Under the pieces are notes generated by a model. It saw nothing but the letters and a program-made list of their open reading frames with translations. It was not told the origin of the DNA and made no database searches. A stretch of 5,785 nucleotides of DNA, from positions 1 through 5,785 of the forward strand of contig DMMB01000024.1 of the NCBI GenBank assembly GCA_003453215.1. Direction: 5' to 3'. This DNA comes from Oscillospiraceae bacterium (GTDB taxonomy: Bacteria > Bacillota > Clostridia > Oscillospirales > Ruminococcaceae). This document shows, in pieces, positions 1 through 5,364 of the stretch (position 1 is the stretch's first letter; every line of letters begins with the position of its first letter). Both the position numbers and the translations under genes were made by a program.

Positions 1-127
1 GACAGGGGTGGTGGTTCGCCCTTCCGCGCTCCAGCGCAGCCAAGCGTTGCGGGTCTTTAGGGCGCAGCCCTAAATGACTTTTGCGTCCTTTTCTTCATAG
101 AAAAGGACGGCCCCGCTGGCAGGCGTA
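1..127 (+). repeat. Modular two-hairpin intergenic repeat, copy 1
   Basis: Seen in sequence: positions 1-37 recur exactly, inverted, at 5439-5475, and include the palindrome GCGCTCCAGCGC (26-37). Positions 30-47 (TCCAGCGCAGCCAAGCGT) recur exactly at 3464-3481. Hairpin 1 is TTTAGGGC (56-63) pairing with GCCCTAAA (67-74). Hairpin 2 is an 11-bp perfect stem (84-94 with 99-109) and a TCAT loop. A 9-base spacer separates the hairpins. The end box CCCCGCTGGCAGGCGTA (111-127) resembles the end box of copy 2 at 3558-3575. The left boundary is unknown because the window starts inside the element. No protein is encoded. Whether it is a mobile repeat, a structured RNA or a DNA-structure element is not known. 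Confidence 0.8.
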
Positions 128-378
128 GAGATTGTGCTACGAAAAAGACCATCCCACGTCGGCAGGCGTATAAAATTTTCTATTTTCGTAAACTTTCCCT
201 TAATTTTTGTGTACTATGTACCTTTTCCCTGCAATAAAGGGCCGTTTTGTCCGTATTAGTGAAAGGGGTTTTTCACCATGTTATTATTTAAGGGACGCGC
301 GCCCCCACGGGGGTATTTTCTTTCCACTTTCCGCCGGATTTTATGGGGAAAAAATGAGGGCTTTTCGGGCCTTCTCTG
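128..378. other. Gene-free stretch upstream of dnaA
   Basis: No credible gene is seen here. GGCAGGCGTA at 161-170 repeats 118-127, as if a second end box of the upstream element were present. AGAGATTGTG at 127-136 matches CACAATCTCT at 3633-3642 in inverted orientation. From about 171 the DNA turns AT-rich. CCCCCACGGGGG at 302-313 followed by TATTTTCTTT is a weak terminator-like motif. An 8-bp inverted repeat, GCCGGATT (333-340) and AATCCGGC (383-390), spans the approach to the dnaA promoter. rpmH, which often lies upstream of dnaA, is not within the window. Confidence 0.6.
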
Positions 379-407
379 TTGTAATCCGGCCCCAAATATG
401 CTACTAT
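379..407 (+). promoter_or_regulatory. Probable extended -10 promoter of dnaA
   Basis: A -35-like TTGTAA (379-384) lies 17 bases before a -10-like TACTAT (402-407). A TG sits at 399-400, one base ahead of the -10, which makes it an extended -10 site. An alternative -10, TATAAT at 409-414, matches consensus perfectly but has no good -35 at the usual distance. Either would give a dnaA leader of roughly 45-55 bases. The -35 overlaps the right arm (383-390) of an inverted repeat. The promoter is inferred from motif and position only. Confidence 0.5.
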
Positions 408-421
408 ATATAATAGGTATC

Positions 422-446
422 TGTTCCTCACGGCAGGTGCGGAACA
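422..446 (+). promoter_or_regulatory. Stem-loop in the dnaA leader
   Basis: TGTTCC (422-427) pairs perfectly with GGAACA (441-446). After a single T/C mismatch, CAC (429-431) pairs with GTG (437-439), closing a 5-base loop. The hairpin ends 10 bases before the GAGG ribosome binding site (457-460) and 20 bases before the dnaA ATG. It could tune translation or message stability. No U-run follows, so it is not an intrinsic terminator. Any function is inference. Confidence 0.45.
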
Positions 447-466
447 AAAATGAAATGAGGTTCAAT

Positions 467-1783
467 ATGGATTCTTTTTCCGATGTATTTGATAGGGTAA
501 AGCAGCTGTGCCGCGGCGAAATGAGCGAAGTGGCCTACGATTTGTGGATCAAGGAGCTGGAGCTGGTTTCGCTGGACAGTAGCACCGCCCGCCTGCAGTG
601 CAGCACACAGTTTAAACGGGATATTGTAAATGAAAAATACAATGCCCTGCTGACCAACTGCTTTGAAGAGATTATGGGATTTCCGGTGCAGGTGGAGATT
701 TTCTCCCGCGAAGTACCGCCGGCGGCCCCCGCCCCTGCGGCGGAACGGCAGGAATTCCAGCCCGAAAAGGAATATTCCTTTGAGACATTCGTTGTGGGCA
801 GCGGCAACAGCCTGGCCCATGCAGCGGCCTGGGCGGTGGCCAATAACCCCTCCAAGAGCTATAACCCGCTTTTTATGTACGGCGGCAGCGGCCTGGGCAA
901 AACCCACCTGATTTATGCCATCTGCGGTAAGATACGGCAGAACCACCCCGACTACAAACTGCTGTATGTAAAAGGCGAAGAATTTGCCAACGAACTGATT
1001 TTGGCCATCCGCAATAACACCACTGCGGAATTTAAGGAAAAATACCGCCAGACCGATCTTTTGGCCATCGATGATATTCAGTTCATCGCCGGCAAGGAAA
1101 GTACCCAGGAGGAATTTTTCCATACCTTCAATTCGCTGTATGAATGCGGCAAACAGATTATCCTGACCAGCGACCGGCCGCCCAAAGAAATTAAAACACT
1201 GGAAGACCGGCTGCGTACCCGCTTTGAATGGGGCCTGCTGGTGGATGTTCAGCCGCCGGATTACGAAACCCGCATGGCCATCATCAGCCGTAAGGCGGAT
1301 AGCCTGGGACTGGCACTGCCGGAAGATGTGGCTTCCTTTATCGCGGATAAGCTGAAAGAAAATGTACGCCAGCTGGAGGGCGTGGTAAAACGGCTGTATG
1401 CCCACAACCAGCTGACCGGTGCGCCGGTAACGATGATGCTGGCCGAAAACGCCATCCAGGATATTATGACCGAGCAAACCCCGCTGCCGGTAACGGTGGA
1501 TCGTATCATTGATGAAGTGGCCCGCACCTACGGGGTTACGGCCGAAGATATCCGGGGTCAGCGCCGCAGCAACCAAATTTCAACCGCGCGGCAGGTAGCC
1601 ATGTATGTGGTGCGGGAAATCACCGGCATGACCCAGCTGGATATTGGCCAGGAATTTGGCGGACGGGATCACTCCACCGTTGTTTACGCCCTGCAGCAGG
1701 TGACAAAAGGCATTCAAACCGACCCGCGCAAAAAGGGCACCATTGAGGATATTATCAAGAATATCCGCAACCTGAACGGCTGA
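467..1783 (+). CDS. dnaA: Chromosomal replication initiator protein DnaA
   Basis: ATP-dependent initiator that binds DnaA boxes in oriC, melts the origin and helps load the replicative helicase; cytoplasmic. The protein has 438 residues, close to the family norm. Domain I (about 1-82) includes the conserved YDLWIKEL stretch around W27. Domain II is a very short Ala/Pro-rich linker (about 83-100). The AAA+ domain has Walker A GGSGLGKTH (139-147, K145), Walker B LLAIDDIQF (198-206, D202/D203), sensor I ILTSD (232-236) and box VII LEDRLRTRF (245-253), with R252 the likely arginine finger by family alignment. Domain IV (about 342-438) carries the DNA-binding signature GGRDHSTVV (398-406). The start at 467 was chosen for GAGG at 457-460 with 6-base spacing. 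An in-frame ATG at 455 overlaps that site, and one at 278 would add 63 residues unlike DnaA. oriC follows directly, and boxes there suggest autoregulation. Confidence 0.98.
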   Translation: MDSFSDVFDRVKQLCRGEMSEVAYDLWIKELELVSLDSSTARLQCSTQFKRDIVNEKYNALLTNCFEEIMGFPVQVEIFSREVPPAAPAPAAERQEFQPEKEYSFETFVVGSGNSLAHAAAWAVANNPSKSYNPLFMYGGSGLGKTHLIYAICGKIRQNHPDYKLLYVKGEEFANELILAIRNNTTAEFKEKYRQTDLLAIDDIQFIAGKESTQEEFFHTFNSLYECGKQIILTSDRPPKEIKTLEDRLRTRFEWGLLVDVQPPDYETRMAIISRKADSLGLALPEDVASFIADKLKENVRQLEGVVKRLYAHNQLTGAPVTMMLAENAIQDIMTEQTPLPVTVDRIIDEVARTYGVTAEDIRGQRRSNQISTARQVAMYVVREITGMTQLDIGQEFGGRDHSTVVYALQQVTKGIQTDPRKKGTIEDIIKNIRNLNG

Positions 1784-1800
1784 ATTTCATTTTAAACGGA

Positions 1801-1860
1801 GTTTCCACATTTCACACACAGTTTTCCACCACCGTGTGGAACAAAAAATAATTTTACACA
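1801..1860. promoter_or_regulatory. DnaA-box cluster
   Basis: Compared with TTWTNCACA, five boxes occur in 60 bases. They are 1801-1809 GTTTCCACA (+, one mismatch), 1810-1818 TTTCACACA (+, one mismatch), 1822-1830 TTTTCCACC (+, one mismatch), 1835-1843 (-, reads TGTTCCACA, one mismatch) and 1852-1860 TTTTACACA (+, perfect). The first two abut directly. Such clustering just after dnaA is expected for oriC and could also mediate DnaA control of nearby transcription. Confidence 0.8.
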
Positions 1861-1884
1861 GTCTCAACATATTTTCCGGGGCGC

Positions 1885-1931
1885 TTTCCATAGGGAAAAA
1901 AGTGGGACAAACCCACGGCTTTCCCGGGAAA
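1885..1931. repeat. Three consecutive short palindromes inside oriC
   Basis: TTTCC (1885-1889) pairs with GGAAA (1894-1898) around ATAG. GTGGG (1902-1906) pairs with CCCAC (1912-1916) around ACAAA. TTTCCCGGGAAA (1920-1931) is a perfect 12-base palindrome. Gaps between them are 3 bases each. They fill the space between the DnaA-box cluster and the unwinding region. They could be binding sites for an origin regulator or extruded structures; neither is shown. Confidence 0.6.
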
Positions 1932-1939
1932 AGGACGCT

Positions 1940-1994
1940 GTTTCCACTTTTCCATGCCCCCTACTAATACTACTGGTTTTATTATATTATCTTC
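1940..1994. promoter_or_regulatory. DnaA-trio and unwinding region of oriC
   Basis: Two degenerate boxes, GTTTCCACT (1940-1948) and TTTTCCATG (1948-1956), are followed by CCCC (1957-1960). The triplets CTA CTA ATA CTA CTG (1961-1975) come next, then an AT-rich tract through about 1994. This matches the basal unwinding arrangement described in Bacillus subtilis: box, GC patch, then trios with a central A on the complementary strand. All five triplets keep that central base. The DnaA filament would assemble on this strand to open the DNA. The box next to the trios is weaker than usual. Confidence 0.75.
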
Positions 1995-2055
1995 ACACCG
2001 GGAAGCGAAAAACGAAAGAAAAACAGCCGCCGCAGGCGGCCGGCCCTGTGAAAAA
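1992..2055 (+). promoter_or_regulatory. Structured dnaN leader with a perfect minus-strand DnaA box
   Basis: TTCACA (1992-1997) pairs with TGTGAA (2047-2052). After an unpaired CC, GGG (2000-2002) pairs with CCC (2044-2046). Inside lies a compact hairpin, GCCGCC (2026-2031) with GGCGGC (2035-2040) around GCA. The right arm overlaps 2047-2055, which on the minus strand reads TTTTTCACA, a perfect TTWTNCACA box. The structure ends about 30 bases before the dnaN ribosome binding site. It could be a right border of oriC, a leader fold, or both. Confidence 0.5.
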
Positions 2056-2083
2056 TGGGGAAAGGGCTGTTCCGGCACGAAAA

Positions 2084-2090
2084 AAGGAGG
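2084..2090 (+). promoter_or_regulatory. Strong ribosome binding site of dnaN
   Basis: AAGGAGG is a full Shine-Dalgarno match. It lies 12 bases before the ATG at 2103, slightly long, and 15 before a second ATG at 2106. It rules out the upstream in-frame ATG at 2055, which lies ahead of this site. Confidence 0.85.
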
Positions 2091-2102
2091 ACAACCGCAA
2101 CT

Positions 2103-3209
2103 ATGATGATAAAATTTACCTGCAAAACCCAGGAACTCAATCAGGCCATCAATTCCGCTTTGCTGGCGGTAAGCCCCAAAAGCACACTGCTTGCTTTGGA
2201 AGGCATTTTGGTCCGGGCCGCCATCAAGGATGTTTCGCTGGAAAGCTACAACCTGGAAATGGGCATTACCGCCACGCTGAATGCCCGGATTGAAAAAGGC
2301 GGCGAAATTATTATTCCCGCCAAGGTTTTTTCCGATATTATCCGGCGCATTGAAAGCGATGAAGTGACCATAGAGGCGGATGACCGGTGCCTGGTGCAGA
2401 TTACCGGCGGCGTATCTCAGTTTACCATTCTGGGCATGACCTCGGAAGAATTCCCGGAGCTGCCCTCGGTGGGAGAAGCGCAGGGCTTCACCATCCCGAT
2501 GGAGACGCTTTCTTCCATGGTGGATATGACCCGTTACGCCATTGCTACCAACGATACCAAACCGGTACAGACCGGCTGCCTGTTTGAACTGCAGGATGGC
2601 GAACTGGTAGTGGTTGCGGTGGATGGATTCCGGCTGGCGCTGCGCCGCGAAAAGGTGGAGCACCAGGAGCCGATGCGCTTTATTGTGCCCGGTAAAACGC
2701 TGGGCGAACTGCTGAAGCTGATGGGTGAAGAAGGCAACGTGGTGGTGGAAGCCAGCCGCAAACATATTCTTTTTGATATGGGCAACTGTATGCTGGTCAG
2801 CCGCCTGCTGGAAGGCGATTTTCTGGATTACCATGCGGCCATTCCGCGGGAAAGCAGCACCAATGTGGTGGTGAATACCCGCGCCCTGATTCACTCCATC
2901 GAACGTACCAGCCTGCTCATCAGCGACCGGCTGCGCAGCCCGCTGCGGGTGGATTTCGGCGAATCGGTTATTAAGATGAGCTGTTCGACCAGTATCGGCA
3001 AAGCCTACGATGAATGCTGCTGCAGTACCACCGGCAATCTGCTGGAAATGGGCTTTAATAACCGCTTCTTACTGGATGCCCTGAAAAATGTCGATACCGA
3101 TATGGTGCGGCTGGAGCTGTGCGGACCTTTGAGTCCTATGAAAGTTTTGCCGCTGGAAGGTGATCACTTCCTGTTCCTGGTGCTGCCCATGCGGCTGCGG
3201 GCGGAATAA
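2103..3209 (+). CDS. dnaN: DNA polymerase III beta subunit, sliding clamp
   Basis: Forms the ring-shaped dimer that encircles DNA and tethers the replicative polymerase and many repair proteins. The product has 368 residues, a normal length, beginning MMIKFTCKTQ, matching the MKF start typical of the family. Clamp-family landmarks are DGFRLAL (174-180), SRLLEGDFLDY (233-243) and the C-terminal VLPMRLRAE. PMRL (362-365) corresponds to the C-terminal pocket that receives clamp-binding peptides. The start could equally be the next codon at 2106. It lies just after oriC, a placement shared with many Firmicutes. No convincing terminator follows; the downstream gap is full of repeats. Transcription may come from read-through of dnaA or from a promoter within oriC, but no convincing -35/-10 pair was found there. 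Confidence 0.98.
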   Translation: MMIKFTCKTQELNQAINSALLAVSPKSTLLALEGILVRAAIKDVSLESYNLEMGITATLNARIEKGGEIIIPAKVFSDIIRRIESDEVTIEADDRCLVQITGGVSQFTILGMTSEEFPELPSVGEAQGFTIPMETLSSMVDMTRYAIATNDTKPVQTGCLFELQDGELVVVAVDGFRLALRREKVEHQEPMRFIVPGKTLGELLKLMGEEGNVVVEASRKHILFDMGNCMLVSRLLEGDFLDYHAAIPRESSTNVVVNTRALIHSIERTSLLISDRLRSPLRVDFGESVIKMSCSTSIGKAYDECCCSTTGNLLEMGFNNRFLLDALKNVDTDMVRLELCGPLSPMKVLPLEGDHFLFLVLPMRLRAE

Positions 3210-3337
3210 ACAAATATTTAGAAAAAATAACGGATCGCGGTGCGCGGGTGCGGGACGGTGATTTGCCGAGAAATCGGTTTCGCAGTCTGTACAGGCCAAG
3301 CGCGAAAAATAAAACAAGCAAAAAGTAGGACAGAAAT
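3210..3337. other. Gene-free segment after dnaN
   Basis: No gene or strong terminator is seen. TTTCGC (3278-3283) and GCGAAA (3302-3307) form a 6-bp stem with an 18-base loop, but only an A-rich run follows on this strand. The segment leads into the hairpin-rich block at 3338. Confidence 0.45.
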
Positions 3338-3390
3338 CCCCTCCCCCGCCCTCGGGGGAGGGGGTCGGGGAGTGGGGGCAGATGCGCCAG
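3338..3390 (+). repeat. C-rich hairpin repeat, copy 1
   Basis: A perfect 11-bp stem, CCCCTCCCCCG (3338-3348) with CGGGGGAGGGG (3353-3363), has a CCCT loop. It is followed by a G-rich tail ending in ATGCGCC (about 3382-3388). Copy 2 at 5710-5760 has the same stem length, tail and orientation. The stems differ at one base pair (C-G here, T-A there), so pairing is kept. It resembles the imperfect-palindrome intergenic repeats common in bacteria. No U-run makes it a terminator on the + strand. Confidence 0.7.
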
Positions 3391-3455
3391 CAGCTACCTT
3401 TGAAGCGCATCTGCGCGCCGTACGGATTTGATTTTCTGTTATGGCAGAAAATCAA
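3378..3455 (+). repeat. Two further perfect hairpins in the dnaN-yaaA gap
   Basis: GCAGATGCGC (3378-3387) pairs with GCGCATCTGC (3405-3414), 10 bp with a 17-base loop. TTGATTTTCTG (3428-3438) pairs with CAGAAAATCAA (3445-3455), 11 bp with a 6-base loop. The first stem's left arm overlaps the tail of the C-rich repeat. Nothing here encodes a credible protein. With the hairpins at 3493-3521 and 3531-3556 these make a run of five strong stems in about 220 bases. Confidence 0.7.
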
Positions 3456-3463
3456 TATTCGTA

Positions 3464-3575
3464 TCCAGCGCAGCCAAGCGTCAATGGGGTTTGCAAAGGG
3501 GAAAGCCCGGTTCCCCTTTGCCCTGTTTTGCTTCCTTTTGCAGGAGCAAAAGGAAGTCCCCGCCGGATAGGCGTA
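3464..3575 (+). repeat. Modular two-hairpin intergenic repeat, copy 2
   Basis: The opening box TCCAGCGCAGCCAAGCGT (3464-3481) is identical to 30-47. Hairpin 1 is GCAAAGGGGAA (3493-3503) with TTCCCCTTTGC (3511-3521), unrelated in sequence to hairpin 1 of copy 1. Hairpin 2 is CTTCCTTTTGC (3531-3541) with GCAAAAGGAAG (3546-3556) and a 4-base loop. Compared with copy 1, three of its 11 base pairs are changed on both sides, keeping pairing. The 9-base spacer between the hairpins has the same length and ends in TTTTG in both. The end box CCCCGCCGGATAGGCGTA is at 3558-3575. The 37-base leading module of copies 1 and 3 is absent. Confidence 0.8.
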
Positions 3576-3632
3576 AAAACTAAGTTATGTAAAAGGACTT
3601 TATGACGCCAGCAGGCAAGATGAGACTATCAC

Positions 3633-3695
3633 CACAATCTCTGTCGGCAACTCCTCGGTCAGCAATACAGCTGATAGTTCCCCTTACACAGGGGA
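3633..3695 (+). repeat. Palindromic repeat just upstream of the S4 gene
   Basis: CACAATCTCT (3633-3642) is the inverse of 127-136. GTCAGC (3658-3663) pairs with GCTGAT (3670-3675) with one G-T wobble. TCCCCT (3679-3684) pairs with AGGGGA (3690-3695) around TACAC. The layout, a small hairpin followed by a CCCCT/AGGGG hairpin, resembles dispersed elements I recall from gut Clostridia; that likeness is from memory. It ends 30 bases before the S4 gene start, where a promoter or leader would be expected. Confidence 0.5.
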
Positions 3696-3725
3696 GACAA
3701 ATAACAACAAAGAAAGCGTGACCCT

Positions 3726-3938
3726 ATGGAGACTGTTACCATTCAAACTGAATTCATCAAGCTGGATAGCTTCCTTAAATTCTGCGGCGCGTGCGGCACC
3801 GGCGGCGAAGCGAAAATGGCCATTGCCGAAGGCGATGTGCTGGTAAACGGCGAAGTGTGCACCATGCGCGGCAAGAAACTGTATGCCGGCGATACTGTCA
3901 CCCTGGATGGCGAAAGCTGGAAGGTGGCCGCGCCGTGA
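3726..3938 (+). CDS. yaaA: Small S4-domain RNA-binding protein (YaaA/RlbA type)
   Basis: Seventy-residue protein consisting almost entirely of one S4 fold: TEFIKLDSFLKFCGACGTGGEAKMAIAEG..VLVNGEV..MRGKKLYAGDTV. The VLVNGE and RGKKL..GDTV segments are the usual RNA-contacting part of S4 domains. This family sits beside recF in many Firmicutes, and the Bacillus member has been linked to ribosome assembly; a role here is inferred from family and context. The start at 3726 keeps the full domain. The upstream sequence AAAGAAAG (about 3709-3716) is a poor Shine-Dalgarno site, so expression may be low or the leader unusual. Its last 4 bases overlap the recF start (GTGA), indicating coupled translation. 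The preceding 516-base gap separates it from dnaN, so it probably has its own promoter, not identified. Confidence 0.9.
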   Translation: METVTIQTEFIKLDSFLKFCGACGTGGEAKMAIAEGDVLVNGEVCTMRGKKLYAGDTVTLDGESWKVAAP

Positions 3939-5089
3939 GGCTCACCCGGCTGAAAACGGAAAATTTCCGGAACCTGGCGGCGGTGGACTTCTCCCCTGCC
4001 CCGGGCGTCAATGTCATTTACGGCGAAAACGCGCAGGGAAAAACCAATCTCATTGAGGCCATCTACCTGCTGACCGGACAAAAAAGCTTCCGCGCGGCAA
4101 GAGAAAATGACTACCTGCGTTTTGGCAGCGGGGTGGCCCGCATCGAAGCGGAATTTACCTGCCAGAACCGGGAAAAAACCGCGGCGCTGGCCTATGGCAG
4201 CAAAAAGCTGGCGTGGCTTTCCGGTGTGGAATGTGCCCCGAGTGAGCTGACCGGCGAATTTTTGGCGGTGGTATTTTCCCCCGGGGAACTGGCGCTAATC
4301 CAGGAGGGGCCGGCCGAACGGCGAGCATTTTTGGATGGAGCCATCAGCCAGGTGATGCCCCGCTATATGACCACATTAGCGGCGATGAGCCGGATTTTGC
4401 TGCAGCGGAACACCCTGATTACCGATATGCAAAAAAGCGGAAACTATGCCATGATGGAACCGCTGCTGGAAACCTGGGATCGAAGCTTGGCTAAGGTGGC
4501 CTTTTCTATCTGCCACGCCCGGGCGCGCTTTTTACGGCGGCTGGCCCCACCGGCGGCGGAAATATATGAAAGCATCTGCAAACGGGCTGACCAGCCCTTT
4601 TCCCTCACCTATCAGCCCAGTATTCCGGGCCCAAAGGGCGCCGATTGGGCCGATGTTTCTCCGGCGGAGGGCGAAGCCCATATCCGGGCGGCGCTGGCCG
4701 CGGCCCGCAGCGAGGACTATAAAAACTACTGCACCACGCTGGGCCCCCACCGGGATAACATGGAAGTGGCCATCGCCGGGATTTCCGCGCGGAACTTTGG
4801 CAGCCAGGGACAGCAGCGCAGCTGCGCGCTGGCCCTGAAGCTGGCCCAATGCCGGGTGATGGAAGAAACGCTGGGCGAAGCGCCGATCATCCTGCTGGAT
4901 GACGTGCTGAGCGAGCTGGATAAAACCCGCCGGGATTATTTCCTGCATGGGGAGCACCCGGGGCAGGTCTTTATTACCTGCTGCGACCGGGGCGCCGCCC
5001 GAACGCTGGGCGAAGGGGCGGCATTCCGCATGAAAGAGGGGCAGCTGTACCGCCCCGGAGAACGAACCAAAAAACGAAAGGAGCCGTGA
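3935..5089 (+). CDS. recF: DNA replication and repair protein RecF
   Basis: SMC/ABC-like ATPase that binds gapped or damaged DNA and helps RecO/RecR load RecA during recombinational repair; cytoplasmic. The product is 384 residues, slightly longer than the usual 360-370. It begins MRLTRLKTENFRNL (GTG start). Walker A is GENAQGKTN (30-38, K36). The FSPGEL..IQEGPAERRAFLD segment begins near residue 114. The ABC signature is SQGQQRS (290-296) and Walker B is IILLDDVLSELD (318-329), with D322/D323 and the D-loop. The GTG at 3935 was chosen because it overlaps the S4 stop and has AAGGTGG (3921-3927) 7 bases upstream. Upstream in-frame codons only run through the S4 gene. remB starts 4 bases after the stop. 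The C-terminal tail RTKKRKEP is basic and probably dispensable. Confidence 0.97.
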   Translation: MRLTRLKTENFRNLAAVDFSPAPGVNVIYGENAQGKTNLIEAIYLLTGQKSFRAARENDYLRFGSGVARIEAEFTCQNREKTAALAYGSKKLAWLSGVECAPSELTGEFLAVVFSPGELALIQEGPAERRAFLDGAISQVMPRYMTTLAAMSRILLQRNTLITDMQKSGNYAMMEPLLETWDRSLAKVAFSICHARARFLRRLAPPAAEIYESICKRADQPFSLTYQPSIPGPKGADWADVSPAEGEAHIRAALAAARSEDYKNYCTTLGPHRDNMEVAIAGISARNFGSQGQQRSCALALKLAQCRVMEETLGEAPIILLDDVLSELDKTRRDYFLHGEHPGQVFITCCDRGAARTLGEGAAFRMKEGQLYRPGERTKKRKEP

Positions 5090-5093
5090 AAGA

Positions 5094-5354
5094 ATGTATC
5101 TGCACCTGGGACAGGAAACGGTTGTGCGGGAACAGGATATTATCGGCATTTTCGATTTGGATAATACCACCGTAAGTCGCCATACCCGCAAAACGCTGAA
5201 CGAAGCGGAAAAGGCCGGCCGGGTCATCAATGTGACCGATGATTTGCCCAAGACCTTTGTAGTAACCACACCGCCCGGCAAAAAAGCCGGCGAAAATATG
5301 GTGTATCTCTGCCAGCTTTCGACAGGGACGCTGAAGAAGCGGAGCGGGAAGTAA
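5094..5354 (+). CDS. remB: Extracellular matrix regulator RemB (DUF370)
   Basis: Protein of 86 residues with the DUF370 pattern. It opens MYLHLGQETVVREQDIIGIF, has a central SRHTRKTLNEAEKAGRVINV segment, and ends FVVTTP..VYLCQLSTGTLKKRSGK. The opening and the STLKKR-like end match Bacillus RemB (YaaB), which also lies after recF. In Bacillus the Rem proteins activate biofilm matrix genes. That exact role is not assured in a Clostridia relative, and DNA binding here is inference. The ATG at 5094 has AAAGGAG at 5077-5083, inside the end of recF, with 10-base spacing. The 4-base gap after recF indicates one operon. A repeat element begins 10 bases after the stop, and there is no clear terminator. 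Confidence 0.93.
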   Translation: MYLHLGQETVVREQDIIGIFDLDNTTVSRHTRKTLNEAEKAGRVINVTDDLPKTFVVTTPPGKKAGENMVYLCQLSTGTLKKRSGK

Positions 5355-5364
5355 AAATAGTCTG

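Larger units (their letters stand above)
1784..2102. other. oriC: Chromosomal replication origin (oriC) between dnaA and dnaN
   Basis: This 319-base gap has the parts of a Firmicute origin in order: a DnaA-box cluster (1801-1860), three short palindromes (1885-1898, 1902-1916, 1920-1931), two degenerate boxes, a GC patch, DnaA-trio-like triplets and an AT-rich unwinding tract (1940-1994), and an isolated perfect box on the minus strand (2047-2055). Position between dnaA and dnaN is the classic origin site in this phylum. Replication leaving to the right would run co-directionally with dnaN, the S4 gene, recF and remB. GC-skew analysis of the full chromosome would confirm it. Confidence 0.88.

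Noticed and set aside
189..217. Possible promoter with -10 TACTAT at 212-217
   Set aside because: No acceptable -35 at the right distance; the site at 379-407 is better and closer to dnaA.
302..320. CCCCC/GGGGG hairpin followed by TATTTTCTTT as a terminator
   Set aside because: Five base pairs with a two-base loop and a broken T-run is too weak to call, though an upstream transcript could end here.
278..466. Upstream in-frame extension of dnaA, with ATG codons at 278 and 455
   Set aside because: The extension has no DnaA similarity, crosses the likely promoter, and the ribosome binding site at 457-460 fits the ATG at 467.
428..1576. Long open frame on the minus strand across dnaA (382 residues)
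   Set aside because: It lies entirely opposite dnaA, its composition looks like the antisense of a GC-rich gene, and no domain is recognisable.
1962..1990. Possible dnaN promoter with -10 TATTAT at 1985-1990
   Set aside because: No -35 match; the sequence is better explained as the AT-rich unwinding tract of oriC.
2055..2102. Earlier in-frame start for dnaN
   Set aside because: It precedes the strong AAGGAGG at 2084-2090 and adds residues before the conserved N-terminus.
1854..2894. Long open frame on the minus strand across oriC and dnaN (346 residues)
   Set aside because: Opposite a certain gene and the origin, rich in His/Gln/Phe as expected for an antisense frame, no recognisable family.
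3338..3695. CRISPR array in the repeat-rich gap
   Set aside because: The repeats are hairpins of different sequence without regular spacing or unique spacers, and no cas gene is present.
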